Positions 24,218-32,244 of a stretch of DNA of 64,000 bases are shown here, piece by piece (the first letter of the stretch is position 1; each line of letters begins with the position of its first letter). The notes under the pieces were generated by a model that did no database searches, was not told the DNA's origin, and saw nothing but the letters and a program-made list of their open reading frames with translations. Location: assembly GCF_024227715.1 (NCBI RefSeq), contig NZ_CP100448.1, positions 1,054,001-1,118,000 on the forward strand, given 5' to 3'. The translations under genes and the position numbers were made by a program. The stretch comes from Halomarina litorea. Its GTDB lineage: Archaea > Halobacteriota > Halobacteria > Halobacteriales > Haloarculaceae.

Positions 24218-25501
24218 ATGGCGATTACTACACACATCCCCGGGATGATACCGGGAGCGACGCGCCGGAACGTCGCTCTGGGCCTCCTCGCGGTCGTCCT
24301 CTTCCCGCTCACGCTCGTCTTCGCGCTCTTCTACGTACCCACCGTCCTCGCCACGAACCGCGGCGGGGTCGGGGACGCTCTCGCGGGGTCTCCGCTCGTG
24401 CGGGTCCCGGGGATCGGCGGTCCCGGAGTGAAGACCGCCGCGGTGGCGTTCGTCTACCTGTTCGTCCTCGTCGGCGTCGTCTTCGCCGCACTCCCGTCCG
24501 ACGCCGGGTCACCGGACGCCGGACCGTCCGCCCCCGACACCGGCGCGAAGGGCGCGGTCGCGACCGCGGACGACGACACCGCATCCCCCGAACGCGAGAC
24601 GCTCACGGCCACGCCGACTGACGGTGCTGGGACGGAGGGGACGACCGGGGACGGCACGGCGACGACACCGAGCGAAGGCCCCACGACGACCGAACCGACC
24701 GAGCGACGGACCCCGCGGACGGAGACGGCGACGCCCGCGCCGACGCGGACATCGACACCGACGGAGACGGCGGCACCGACGCCCACGCCGTCGCCGACTC
24801 CCACGCCCGCCACGACGACCGAGGCACCCCGAGGGCCGAGCGAGGGGGGCGAGTGGACGGTGACGGTCACGCGCGTCGTCGACGGTGACACGCTGGAGGT
24901 CCGGTTCCCGAACGGGGAGACGGACACGCTGCGACTCCTCGGCGTCGACACTCCTGAGACGACGCTTGGCCGGGTCAGCCCCGACGAGTTCGAGGGCATC
25001 CCCGACACGACAGGCGGGCGCGACTGGCTCTACGAGTGGGGCGAGCGTGCCTCGCAGTTCGCGACGCGGGAACTCGACGGCGAACGGGTCCGAATCGCCG
25101 TCGACCCGACCGCGGACCGCCGCGGGGGCTTCGGTCGACTGCTGGTGTACGTCTACGTCGACGGCGAGAACTTCAACGCGCGACTGCTGGAGGAGGGGTA
25201 CGCTCGACTGTACGAGAGTTCCTTCTCGCAGCGTGGTCGCTTCACCGACATCGAGGCGACGGCGCAACGGCGAAACGTCGGCGTGTGGGGGTACGAGGGA
25301 CCGGATCCGACGCCGACGCCGGACCCGACACCCACGCCGGGCGACGCACCGGACCTGCCGCCCCTCCCGCCCGACGGCGACTACAACTGTGGGGACTTCG
25401 ACACCCACGAACAGGCGCAGTACGTCCTCGAACGGGACCCGAGCGACCCGCACGGACTCGACGGCGACGACGACGGCATCGCGTGCGAGTCGTTGCAGTA
25501 G
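24218..25501 (+). CDS. Membrane-anchored thermonuclease (SNase) with excalibur domain
   Basis: A 427-aa protein. Residues ~15-95 contain two membrane spans ([20 protein letters not shown] and [19 protein letters not shown]), residues ~100-205 are a Pro/Thr/Ala linker, residues ~210-345 are a staphylococcal-nuclease domain ([51 protein letters not shown]), and the C-terminus is an excalibur Ca-binding motif ([22 protein letters not shown]). A cell-surface nuclease for degrading extracellular DNA is the likely role. A TATA-like CTTATCTATC lies ~30 nt upstream. Last gene before the tRNA-derived repeat copy B. Confidence 0.9.
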   Translation: MAITTHIPGMIPGATRRNVALGLLAVVLFPLTLVFALFYVPTVLATNRGGVGDALAGSPLVRVPGIGGPGVKTAAVAFVYLFVLVGVVFAALPSDAGSPDAGPSAPDTGAKGAVATADDDTASPERETLTATPTDGAGTEGTTGDGTATTPSEGPTTTEPTERRTPRTETATPAPTRTSTPTETAAPTPTPSPTPTPATTTEAPRGPSEGGEWTVTVTRVVDGDTLEVRFPNGETDTLRLLGVDTPETTLGRVSPDEFEGIPDTTGGRDWLYEWGERASQFATRELDGERVRIAVDPTADRRGGFGRLLVYVYVDGENFNARLLEEGYARLYESSFSQRGRFTDIEATAQRRNVGVWGYEGPDPTPTPDPTPTPGDAPDLPPLPPDGDYNCGDFDTHEQAQYVLERDPSDPHGLDGDDDGIACESLQ

Positions 25502-25530
25502 CTTTGCACACCGACTACTCGCGACACGCA

Positions 25531-25592
25531 GAACGGGCGCTGAGGGATTCGAACCACGGTCGCTCCTTGCAGTCGCTCCCTGATTCGAATCC
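25531..25592 (-). repeat. tRNA-Arg-derived repeat, copy B
   Basis: 25531-25555 (GAACGGGCGCTGAGGGATTC plus GAACC) duplicates the 3' end of the adjacent tRNA-Arg, whose own copy is at 25631-25655 (AAACGGGCGCTGAGGGATTC plus GAACC). 25554-25592 is the extra part shared with copy A, itself containing a second GATTCGAATCC T-loop-like core. The unit lies 41 nt beyond the tRNA 3' end and looks like a partial tRNA duplication of the type left by integration or slippage. Confidence 0.82.
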
Positions 25593-25633
25593 ACAGGCAC
25601 CGTTTTTACTGCTCACCTCGTTCGCAGGAAAAC

Positions 25634-25707
25634 GGGCGCTGAGGGATTCGAACCCCCGACAAACTGGTCCGAAGCCAGTCACTCTGTCCAGGCTGAGCTA
25701 AGCGCCC
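25634..25707 (-). tRNA. tRNA-Arg (anticodon TCG)
   Basis: A 74-nt cloverleaf on the minus strand. Acceptor stem GGGCGCT pairs perfectly with AGCGCCC; the D-arm contains GCTCAGCCTGGACAGAGT; the anticodon stem ACTGG/CCAGT closes loop CTTCGGA, giving anticodon TCG (reads CGA, Arg); the T-arm is GGGGGTTCGAATCCCTC. No intron and no encoded CCA are seen. A promoter-like TTAAATC on the minus strand lies 28 nt upstream of the 5' end. The 3' end is duplicated in copies A and B nearby, marking this tRNA as a likely integration site. Confidence 0.96.
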
Positions 25708-25730
25708 TTACCACCAACGAACGGCAGGAC

Positions 25731-25740
25731 CGATTTAACT
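25731..25740 (-). promoter_or_regulatory. TATA box of tRNA-Arg
   Basis: AGTTAAATCG on the minus strand, centred 28 nt upstream of the tRNA 5' end at 25707, the expected distance for an archaeal box A directing transcription to start at the mature 5' end. Confidence 0.65.
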
Positions 25741-26087
25741 CTGTCCATCGGTTCCGTCCGGCGCAGTCCGCGTGCGTCCCACCTAGGATGAGTGAAAGCA
25801 ATAATGTGCATCCTTGGTCCGACTGCCAAGGGTTTCTCCAAGCTAAGCGGGTTCGCTGTGCCACTGGCCGTCTTGGATTTTCGCCGTTTGCTATGGGTCT
25901 CTTAATAGGCGTCCTCAGTAGCCCCCATGGTGTGGTGGATACATCGAGGCTGTGTACTGGTGCTACCAGACAAACAATAGCACACGTTCGGGGGGCGGGG
26001 TACTGGTGGTAGGCCGGTCCTCAGTAGGAACAGAGTCGCGTATCGTAGTAATAGGCGGAAATCGGTCACACGAGCTCTGTTCTGCCC
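25741..26087. other. Gene-free lower-G+C stretch between tRNA-Arg and the DUF4268 gene
   Basis: No convincing gene. Short frames exist on the plus strand from ATG 25788 but their codon use is unlike haloarchaeal genes. G+C is visibly lower than in surrounding core genes. Together with the next gene and the tRNA it has the look of the edge of an acquired segment. No terminal inverted repeats or attachment-site direct repeat matching the tRNA end were found at the far side near 27.06 kb. Confidence 0.5.
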
Positions 26088-27047
26088 TCAGGTGTCGATC
26101 TCCTGAATCCGGTCCCCGAATGCCTCATAGAACTCTTCTCCGATCTCGACCATCCACTCGATGTATTCGTCCCAGTTCTCCCTGTCGGTGATGTCACCTT
26201 GCCGGGTGAGGTAGATCTGGCTCCGCAGGTTCCCTGAACTCGTTTCCATGGGGGTGTCCCACTTGAGTCCCTCACCGACCTCGTTCTCGATGGCCTCCTG
26301 CTGGGACTTCAGCTCTCGAAACGCTTCGGCGTCGTCCGTAATCAGGAGCCTCGCACGCAGGAGGTCGTCGCTCATATCTACGACAAATGAGACTGTGAAT
26401 CCTGACCGACCGATAGAACAGTTGTATCGGTGTAGCGCCTTCGGCTTCCGAGAACCCATCGGGGTGTCCGTTTCCTTGGCCCTGTTTCGGAACTCAGTCC
26501 AGAATGCCTCTTGAAGCTGTTCCGTCTCCGTCAACGCATCCGCCGAGCGCTGCGCCTTTTCTTTCCACGTACTGGGTTCGACGACTGCGTTTAGACGAAC
26601 GGCAGGGGGCGAGTCTTCAATTTGCCATACTTCCAGCCGCAGTGCGAACAGGTCAACGGCCTCGCGGCTGTGTTCATTGAGCCACTGAACTGCATCACGG
26701 TGTTCGTCGTTGAATTGTGGGGCCAGCCAAACGATGATGTCAGCATCGACTCCTGCGGCGTACGCGATTGACTTTCCGAGGTGGTCGTGGTCCGAGGTCG
26801 TGAGTTGGTTTTCGATAACGACGTTCCGTCCGTCATCGGCAGCTTCCGCGAGGATGTCGACGCTGTACTTGCCGACGCTCTTCTCGCGTTCAATGAAGTT
26901 TAAATCCAGCCCGAGAGTCCTTTCCAGCTTGCTAGGTGCCTCTGCCTTGATCTTTTCCGCGAGCCACGGCGTGAAGTCTCTCGATTCGTGTTTCCAGTAC
27001 TCCCTCGCGTCCTGTAATTCGAGCGAGGCGAACTGTGGTTCAGCCAC
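26088..27047 (-). CDS. DUF4268 protein with nuclease-like N-terminal domain
   Basis: A 319-aa protein. The N-terminal ~150 residues resemble a PD-(D/E)xK nuclease fold: Asp64 in YSVDILAEA, then VVIENQL with Glu79 and Gln81 (ExQ in place of ExK), followed by TSDHDHLGKSIAYAAG. The C-terminal ~130 residues are DUF4268 (FWTEFRNRAKETDT, CSIGRSGFTVSFVVD, IYLTRQGDITDRENW, ending in a helix). Such proteins occur in bacterial and archaeal accessory regions, often near restriction or other defence genes. Here it is alone: no methyltransferase, helicase or other nuclease adjoins it. G+C is clearly lower than its neighbours, and it lies beside tRNA-Arg, both signs of transfer. Confidence 0.85.
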   Translation of the reverse strand: MAEPQFASLELQDAREYWKHESRDFTPWLAEKIKAEAPSKLERTLGLDLNFIEREKSVGKYSVDILAEAADDGRNVVIENQLTTSDHDHLGKSIAYAAGVDADIIVWLAPQFNDEHRDAVQWLNEHSREAVDLFALRLEVWQIEDSPPAVRLNAVVEPSTWKEKAQRSADALTETEQLQEAFWTEFRNRAKETDTPMGSRKPKALHRYNCSIGRSGFTVSFVVDMSDDLLRARLLITDDAEAFRELKSQQEAIENEVGEGLKWDTPMETSSGNLRSQIYLTRQGDITDRENWDEYIEWMVEIGEEFYEAFGDRIQEIDT

Positions 27048-27134
27048 GCCATAAGTGTCAGTCTCTTCTTATTAACGTCTCTGGTCGCTGTTCTGCTTCG
27101 CGCCATTTATCGCCCGCCCCTCACACCACGGGAT

Positions 27135-27983
27135 ATGCGCGAGACGCTCCGCGGACTGCTGGAACTCACGCGGCCGGTCAACGCCGTCGCCGCGGGCGTC
27201 CTCACCCTCATCGGCGCGTACGTCTCCGGGGCGGACGGCGGCGGCCTCGCCGCGTTCCCCCTGCAGGGGGCGGCCGCCGTCCTCGCCACCGTCCTCGCGA
27301 CGGGCGCGGGCAACGCCATCAACGACTACTTCGACCGGGACATCGACGCCATCAACGCGCCCGACCGGGCCATCCCGCGCGGGGCCGTCTCGCCGGGGGG
27401 CGCACTCTTCTTCAGCGTCGTCCTGTTCGCCGGGGCAGTCGTCCTCGCGCTCACCCTGCCCGTCCTCGCACTCGCCATCGCGGGGTTCAACCTGCTGGCG
27501 CTGGTCGCCTACACGGAACTGTTCAAGGGCCTGCCAGGGGTGGGGAACCTCCTCGTCGCCTACCTCGGGGGGAGTACGTTCCTCTTCGGCGGGGCGGCCG
27601 TCGAGGGCGCACTCGCCACGGCGGCCACCCTCGCGGCGCTCGCGGCCCTCTCGACGTTCACCCGCGAGGTCATCAAGGACGTCGAGGATCTCGCGGGCGA
27701 CCGAGAGGAGGGCCTGAACACCCTCCCCATCGCCGTCGGGGAGCGACGGGCACTGGCCGTCGGGACGGCGGCACTCGTCGTCGCCGTCCTCGCCAGCCCC
27801 GTCCCGTACCTCCGGGAGTCGCTCGGCCTCGCGTACCTCGCGGTGGTCGTCCCCGCTGACCTCCTCATGCTCGGGGCGGCCGCAGAGGCCTTCTCCGATC
27901 CCTCGGACGCCCAGCAACACATGAAGTACGGGATGTTCCTCGCGGCGGCGGCGTTCCTCGTCGGTCGGTCGATCGCCGTGTAA
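27135..27983 (+). CDS. Digeranylgeranylglyceryl phosphate synthase (UbiA family)
   Basis: A 282-aa membrane prenyltransferase with 8-9 spans. It adds the second geranylgeranyl chain to geranylgeranylglyceryl phosphate in archaeal ether-lipid synthesis. The two Asp-rich motifs are present: NDYFDRDID (residues 63-71) and DVEDLAGD (~180-187), which bind the Mg-diphosphate. The N-terminus MRETLRGLLELTRPVNAVAAG matches archaeal DGGGP synthases rather than other UbiA enzymes. It stands alone, divergent from the DUF4268 gene; the leftmost core gene after the accessory region. Confidence 0.92.
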   Translation: MRETLRGLLELTRPVNAVAAGVLTLIGAYVSGADGGGLAAFPLQGAAAVLATVLATGAGNAINDYFDRDIDAINAPDRAIPRGAVSPGGALFFSVVLFAGAVVLALTLPVLALAIAGFNLLALVAYTELFKGLPGVGNLLVAYLGGSTFLFGGAAVEGALATAATLAALAALSTFTREVIKDVEDLAGDREEGLNTLPIAVGERRALAVGTAALVVAVLASPVPYLRESLGLAYLAVVVPADLLMLGAAAEAFSDPSDAQQHMKYGMFLAAAAFLVGRSIAV

Positions 27984-28089
27984 CGGTCGAGCACAGTCTT
28001 TTTGTACGCCAGAAGCCAGTACTCAGCCGACTGACTCCGCGGGGTCCCTGTACGGGCAGCGACACGGGGAGTGTCGGGGGTGAGAGAGT

Positions 28090-28695
28090 ATGTTCGACCT
28101 CGGTTCGCCGTTCGACAGCACGATTCCGGCAGGCGCGAGTCTCCTCGTCGGGGGGCCGCCGCTGACCGGGAAGCGACGCCTGGGTCTCGACGTCATCCAG
28201 CGTGGACTCGACGAGGGCGACGCCTGCATCCTCGTGACCACGACCGTCACCGCAGACCAGGTCCTGTCGATGGCCCCCTTCCGCGCCGAGGAGGTCGCCG
28301 TCATCGACTGCGTCACCCGACACCTGGGCCTCTCGGCGTCGCCCACCGACCGCCTGCGGTACGCCTCCTCGCCGGAGGACATGACCGGCATCGGCATCGA
28401 GTTCTCCGAACTCGTCGGGACGGTCGCCCGGGAGGGTGACGGCCTTCGGGTCGTCTTCGACTCCCTCACGCCGTTGCTCGTCTACGCCGACATCCAGACC
28501 GTCTTCCGGTTCCTCCGCGTCCTCGTCAGTCGCATCGAGACGATGGACGCCCTCGGCGTGTTCACGATGGACACCACCGCCCACCCCGACCGCGACGTGT
28601 CGGTCGTCGGGTGCCTCTTCGACGGCCACATCACGACCAGCGAGGACGCCCCGGCGACGCTCTCGCTCGACTCGGACCCGACGCCGACCACGTAG
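28090..28695 (+). CDS. RAD55/KaiC-like ATPase-fold protein
   Basis: A 201-aa RecA-superfamily protein. A P-loop-like segment SLLVGGPPLTGKRRLGLDV lies at residues ~15-33, and the Walker B strand is LRVVFDSLTPLLVY. The C-terminal half is VSRIETMDALGVFTMDTTAHP and VVGCLFDGHITTS. Haloarchaea encode many short single-domain proteins of this type (HTR-like), thought to act in signalling rather than recombination. The promoter is likely the AT-richer TTTTTGTACG at ~27998-28007. Confidence 0.8.
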   Translation: MFDLGSPFDSTIPAGASLLVGGPPLTGKRRLGLDVIQRGLDEGDACILVTTTVTADQVLSMAPFRAEEVAVIDCVTRHLGLSASPTDRLRYASSPEDMTGIGIEFSELVGTVAREGDGLRVVFDSLTPLLVYADIQTVFRFLRVLVSRIETMDALGVFTMDTTAHPDRDVSVVGCLFDGHITTSEDAPATLSLDSDPTPTT

Positions 28696-28758
28696 CGTCG
28701 TCCGTCCGCCGTGGGCGACCGACGGCACGCTTTTGCACCTCCGTAGGGTAGGTGGCCC

Positions 28759-29169
28759 ATGCCGACCGAGAGCGACGAGGAACTCCGCGAGATTCTGGCA
28801 CTGGAGACCATCGCCGTCGTGGGCTGTTCGGCCACCCCCGGCAAGGACGCCCACGAGATCCCGAAGTACATGCGCCAGCACGGCTACGACGTCGTTCCGG
28901 TGAACCCCTACGCCGACGAGATGTTCGGCCGCGAGGCCTACGACTCGCTCGCCGACGTCGAGGAGGACGTCGACCTCGTCGACGTGTTCCGCCCCAGCGA
29001 GGAGGTGTCCGGCATCGTCGACGAGGTGCTCGACCGCGAGGACGTCGAGGCGGTGTGGCTCCAACTCGGCATCCGCGACGAGGAGGCCGGCGAGCGCGTC
29101 GAGTCCTCGGGTCGCAGGTTCGTCCAGGACAAGTGCCTCAAGGTCGAACACGCACGGCTCGTGGACTGA
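28759..29169 (+). CDS. CoA-binding protein (YccU-like)
   Basis: A 136-aa Rossmann-fold CoA-binding domain. IAVVGCSATPGKDAHEIPKYM is the nucleotide loop, VVPVNPYADEMFG the second strand, LVDVFRPSEEVSGIVDEVL and AVWLQLGIRDEEAG the remaining core. The family is the stand-alone version of the CoA-binding domain of succinyl-CoA synthetase-like enzymes; its role is unknown. A TATA-like CTTTTGC lies ~28 nt upstream of the ATG. Confidence 0.9.
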   Translation: MPTESDEELREILALETIAVVGCSATPGKDAHEIPKYMRQHGYDVVPVNPYADEMFGREAYDSLADVEEDVDLVDVFRPSEEVSGIVDEVLDREDVEAVWLQLGIRDEEAGERVESSGRRFVQDKCLKVEHARLVD

Positions 29170-29199
29170 CCACGGAAGGGAATCACCGCGTCGGGGCGA

Positions 29200-29577
29200 C
29201 TACGCGCTCCCGTCGGTGGTGTCGTCCGTCGCGCCGGTGGTGCCGCCGTTCGCGTTCGCGGCGTCGGTCGGGGAGTCCGAGGTGTCGTCGGTCGCCGTCC
29301 CCGTCTCGTCCGCCGCCCCCGGTTCCGTCCCGTCGTCGGCCGTCGGTTCGGCCTCCTCGATGGCCGTCTGCGCGAGGACGGTGTCCACGTCGATGCCCTG
29401 CTGGTCGGCGAGTGCCTCCAGCAGCGCGCGGTTCTGCGTCGTCTGGTCGTCGACGCGTTCGACCGTCTCGCGCAGGGCGTTCAGCTCCTTGCGCATCTCG
29501 TTGAGCTTCTTGTAGACGTCCTCCGCCATCGACGCGACCTTCTGTAACTTCTCCGCCGTACCGCCGAGTCCTACCAT
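29200..29577 (-). CDS. Coiled-coil haloarchaeal protein (DUF5798-like)
   Basis: A 125-aa protein started at ATG 29577 (MVGLGGTAEKLQKVA). Residues ~5-60 form an amphipathic coiled coil (VYKKLNEMRKELNALRETVERVDDQTTQN), followed by ALLEALADQQGIDVDTVLAQ and a ~50-residue Thr/Asp-rich disordered tail. The pattern matches the haloarchaeal DUF5798 family of unknown function; a structural or oligomeric role is inferred from the coiled coil only. Divergent from the membrane gene at 29678. Confidence 0.8.
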   Translation of the reverse strand: MVGLGGTAEKLQKVASMAEDVYKKLNEMRKELNALRETVERVDDQTTQNRALLEALADQQGIDVDTVLAQTAIEEAEPTADDGTEPGAADETGTATDDTSDSPTDAANANGGTTGATDDTTDGSA

Positions 29578-29677
29578 ATCTTCGTAGGCGGTACGCTGGC
29601 TTGTGTGCCTTGCGCTCCGTGCGAGGGCCGGAGCGTCGGAGCGTCGGCTTGATGGTGCCGCCGGACGCGCGTCCGCT

Positions 29678-30100
29678 ATGGAGCGGACCCGCCTCGCGCC
29701 AACGGTCGGCATCGCCGCCTGTCTCGCCCTCGTCGTCGTCCTCGTCGTCCCCTTCGCCCTCGTCCGGACGCCGGGTGCCGTCGCGACGTACTACTCGTCG
29801 GGGGCCGTCAACCCGCTGTTCGCGGGGCTGTTCGCGCTCGTCGCCGTCATCGTCTTCGCCGCAGGCCGCGAGGACCGTTCGGACCCGGCGCTGGCGGCGG
29901 GCGCGGCGCTCGTCTTCGGCCTGTTCATCGTGGCGTTCTGCGTCGTCTGGCTCGCCAGCGGCCCGACCGAGGTCATCCTCTCGCTCGACGAGACGGGACT
30001 CGTCCAGACCCTCCAGTACCACCCCTACGTCGTCACGCTCGTCTCGCTGTTCGTCCCCGCCGCGGCGGCGTGGTACGCCCGCGCGCTGGGCCTCGTCTGA
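29678..30100 (+). CDS. Four-span membrane protein
   Basis: A 140-aa protein from ATG 29678 (MERTRLAPTVG). Four spans are predicted, at ~10-28 (IAACLALVVVLVVPFAL), 45-65 (NPLFAGLFALVAVIVFA), 75-95 (GAALVFGLFIVAFCVVW) and 115-135. It belongs to a haloarchaea-restricted family of unknown function. SRP RNA follows ~90 nt downstream on the same strand but has its own TATA box. Confidence 0.78.
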   Translation: MERTRLAPTVGIAACLALVVVLVVPFALVRTPGAVATYYSSGAVNPLFAGLFALVAVIVFAAGREDRSDPALAAGAALVFGLFIVAFCVVWLASGPTEVILSLDETGLVQTLQYHPYVVTLVSLFVPAAAAWYARALGLV

Positions 30101-30162
30101 GGCGTCTCGTGACCGCCCTCCCCCTCTCGTACCACCTCGAAAAAATCGCCGTACCGAAAGGC

Positions 30163-30169
30163 GTTTATG
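30163..30169 (+). promoter_or_regulatory. TATA box of SRP RNA
   Basis: TTTATGG centred ~25 nt before the inferred 5' end of the SRP RNA, preceded by purine-rich CCGAAAGGC (BRE-like). Confidence 0.6.
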
Positions 30170-30189
30170 GTGCAGTCGGGTAGATTGAG

Positions 30190-30498
30190 TGGACTAGGTC
30201 AGGCAGTTAGGCCCTGCTTCCCGCCAGCGCTATGGTCTTGAGCTGGGACCGAACCCGGGTGCGTCCGGTCCGACCGGTGCGGGCCCTGCAAGCCAACAGA
30301 GAAGCCTCGTCCTTCGGGGGCGGCGGTCCGTGGCGTGACGCCTGCAGGGGCGTCTCACCACGGTTAGTCGCGGGCACCCCGCCAGGCGCGGAAGCGAGCA
30401 GCGGACTCGCGGACACCCGTCGCTCGAAGGGTCGCGGGGTGGAGAAGGTGCGCAGGATGCCCCGTATCGGAACGACCGGGCAATCCCGCTGTCCTCTC
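30190..30498 (+). ncRNA. ffs: Signal recognition particle (7S) RNA
   Basis: About 300 nt with archaeal SRP RNA landmarks. Domain IV (helix 8) is GCCAGGCGCGGAAGCGAGCA with the GGAA tetraloop and the asymmetric internal loop that SRP54 binds; the enclosing helix pairs CACCCCGC (30374-30381) with GCGGGGTG (30433-30440). Helix 6, bound by SRP19, pairs CCGTGG with CCACGG and GACGCC with GGCGTC around it. The Alu-side segment with GGTCCGACCGGT lies in the 5' part. The 5' AGGCAG and 3' CTGTCCT close helix 1. Ends are estimated to within ~10 nt. It targets secretory and membrane proteins to the translocon. Confidence 0.93.
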
Positions 30499-30699
30499 AT
30501 TCATCCGATGTTCACACTCGTGAGCCGACGGCTCGTCCATCGTTCCGTCCGGACCGTCACCGAACCGACGGGACCCGTTCCGGCCGACGACCGGCGCTCG
30601 ACGAGTTCTGACGGCGGAAACGCCCTCGACGCGATACCGCGGACGGCACTGGTCAGGGTGCGCACGAAGCGACGGAAGCGACAGGAGTGAGACGGGGAG

Positions 30700-31644
30700 T
30701 CAGTCGTCCGACTCGGCCCGTGCGACCTGCGGGTTGGCGAGTGCGAGGCCGCCCGAGAGGTCGCGCTGGGGGAACGGAATGCTGATGCCCGCCTCGTCGA
30801 ACGCCCGCTTGACGTTCGTGACGTACTCCCCGCGGATGCGCACGAAGTCGGCCCGCGAGGGGTCGGGGATCCAGATGCGCGACTGGAGGCCGACGTAGGA
30901 GTCGGCGAGTTCCGTCAGGCGCACCGAGGGGGCGGGCTCCGAGAGTATCTCCCCGTGCTCCTCGGCCTCTCGGACGATGATGTCGGAGGCGGTCTGGACG
31001 TCGTCCTCGTAGCCGATGCCGAAGACGAACTTGAGGCGGAGCTTGTTCTTCGCGACGGGGTTCTTGATGACGCCGTCGGTGAGCTGGCTGTTCGGGACGG
31101 TCAGCAGTTCGTTGTCGAAGGTGCGCACGCGCGTGACGCGCAGCGAGATGTCCTCGACGATGCCGGAGTACGTCCCGTCGTCCCACTCGATCCAGTCGCC
31201 GATGCGAAACGGCTTGTCCGTGTAGATGAACACGCCGGCGACGAAGTTCTGCAGGACGTCCTGCATCGCCAGCCCGATGGCGAGCGTGGCGGCCGCCGCG
31301 ATGGTTGCCAGCGAGGTGAGGAAGTCGCCGAAGCCGGCGGTGCCGAACGCCACCGCGACGGCGACGAAGACGACGACGATACCCGTTGCCTTCAGGAGCG
31401 GTGTCTTCGCGTGTTCGCCGAGGCCCCGCCGGTCGAGCAGTCGCCCGACGAGCGGTTTGAGAACCGCCCGTCCGAGGGCGTACAGTGCCGCGAACACCAC
31501 GACGAAGATGAGCACCTGCCCGACGGGGTTGGCGAAGTCGGCGGGGGCACCGAACTCTTGGAGGAGGTCCCCGACGACGTTCTCCGTCCCGACGGTCGGG
31601 CCGTCGTCCTGCGGGGTCTGGAGCGGGACCGGAAGCGGAGTCAT
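30700..31644 (-). CDS. MscS-family mechanosensitive channel
   Basis: A 314-aa small-conductance mechanosensitive channel protein. Three N-terminal spans include LIFVVVFAALYALGRAVL; the pore helix is FLTSLATIAAAATLAIGLAMQDVLQNFVAG (split over residues ~105-135); the beta domain follows with GDWIEWDDGTYSGIVEDIS and TVPNSQLTDGVIKNP. It releases solutes on hypo-osmotic shock, relevant to a halophile. Its ATG overlaps the YhbY stop by 4 nt, so it is translated from the rnp4-yhbY-mscS mRNA. Confidence 0.93.
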   Translation of the reverse strand: MTPLPVPLQTPQDDGPTVGTENVVGDLLQEFGAPADFANPVGQVLIFVVVFAALYALGRAVLKPLVGRLLDRRGLGEHAKTPLLKATGIVVVFVAVAVAFGTAGFGDFLTSLATIAAAATLAIGLAMQDVLQNFVAGVFIYTDKPFRIGDWIEWDDGTYSGIVEDISLRVTRVRTFDNELLTVPNSQLTDGVIKNPVAKNKLRLKFVFGIGYEDDVQTASDIIVREAEEHGEILSEPAPSVRLTELADSYVGLQSRIWIPDPSRADFVRIRGEYVTNVKRAFDEAGISIPFPQRDLSGGLALANPQVARAESDD

Positions 31645-31886
31645 CGATGCAGGACGGCCGTGTGGCCGCGAACGTCGATCACCTCGGCGTTGACGCGGTC
31701 CGCGAGGGCGTCGGCCTGTTCGTCGGCGTCGGTGCCACCGAGCGCCGCCCGCTGGAAGCGCACCTTCACGAGGTTGCGTTGGGCGAGCTGGTCGTTCAGT
31801 TCGTCCACCACGGGGTCGATACCGTTCTTGCCCACCCAGACGGTCACGTCGAGGTCGTGGGCGCGTGCCTTCAGGTCGTCGGCCAT
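31641..31886 (-). CDS. YhbY/CRS1 family RNA-binding protein
   Basis: An 81-aa CRM-domain protein. The signature VWVGKNGIDPVVDELNDQL includes the GKxG loop, and LVKVRFQRAALGG the following strand. The family binds pre-ribosomal particles or structured RNA. Placed between RNase P component 4 and the MscS gene, with 73 nt before it and a 4-nt overlap after it. The association with rnp4 fits an RNA-processing role. Confidence 0.92.
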   Translation of the reverse strand: MADDLKARAHDLDVTVWVGKNGIDPVVDELNDQLAQRNLVKVRFQRAALGGTDADEQADALADRVNAEVIDVRGHTAVLHR

Positions 31887-31959
31887 TGGCCGTCGTAACT
31901 AGCCCGCGCGGTTGAACCTTTCTTGTCGCGCCCGCGCGGTCGGAGACCGGACCGCGGGG

Positions 31960-32244
31960 CTACCCGCCGGGACGGTACGGGTAGCGCTTCTGTGTCCCGC
32001 ACTCGCAGGTGACGACGACGTGGCCGTCCCGCGTCCGCACGCGGGCGTTCCGGCCCGGCCGGAGGTAGACGTCACAGCGGTCACAGGTGAATCGCTTGAA
32101 CCGCGTCGGGAGGCCACAGCGGTTGCGCTCGGCGACCCGGCGCGCCCGCCGGACGTACGACCGCGAGCGCTCCTCGTGGCCCTCCGCGACGGCCCGGCGG
32201 GCGAGGGCGTGGAGCCGTTCGATGCGCTCCTCGGCGATGGTCAT
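31960..32244 (-). CDS. rnp4: Ribonuclease P protein component 4
   Basis: A 94-aa Rpr2-type subunit of archaeal RNase P, which matures tRNA 5' ends. The N-terminal helices (AEERIERLHALARRAVAEG, YVRRARRVAERNR) precede a zinc ribbon with CDRC and CECG (TRFKRFTCDRCDVYLRPG, then VTCECGTQKRYPY). Started at ATG 32244; a longer upstream frame lacks family similarity. First gene of the rnp4-yhbY-mscS unit, divergent from the glycosyltransferase at 32343. Confidence 0.93.
   Translation of the reverse strand: MTIAEERIERLHALARRAVAEGHEERSRSYVRRARRVAERNRCGLPTRFKRFTCDRCDVYLRPGRNARVRTRDGHVVVTCECGTQKRYPYRPGG

Noticed and set aside
24620-24840. Tandem DNA repeat of ACGCCGAC/CCGACGCC units
   Set aside because: It encodes the Thr/Pro linker of the thermonuclease; the same low-complexity coding occurs in the LEA14 protein near 35680-35740.
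25531-25592. A second tRNA gene next to tRNA-Arg
   Set aside because: Only a T-arm and acceptor-like end are present; no D-arm, anticodon arm or 5' acceptor strand can be folded.
25554-25592. CRISPR repeat
   Set aside because: The repeated unit occurs twice, 4.7 kb apart and inverted, with no regular spacers.
25788-26012. A 74-codon ORF downstream of tRNA-Arg
   Set aside because: Codon third positions are not G/C-biased, the sequence has no domain, and no promoter lies before it.
30508-30690. A 60-codon ORF after the SRP RNA
   Set aside because: The product is Arg/Val-rich and basic with no acidic bias, no promoter, and no resemblance to haloarchaeal proteins.
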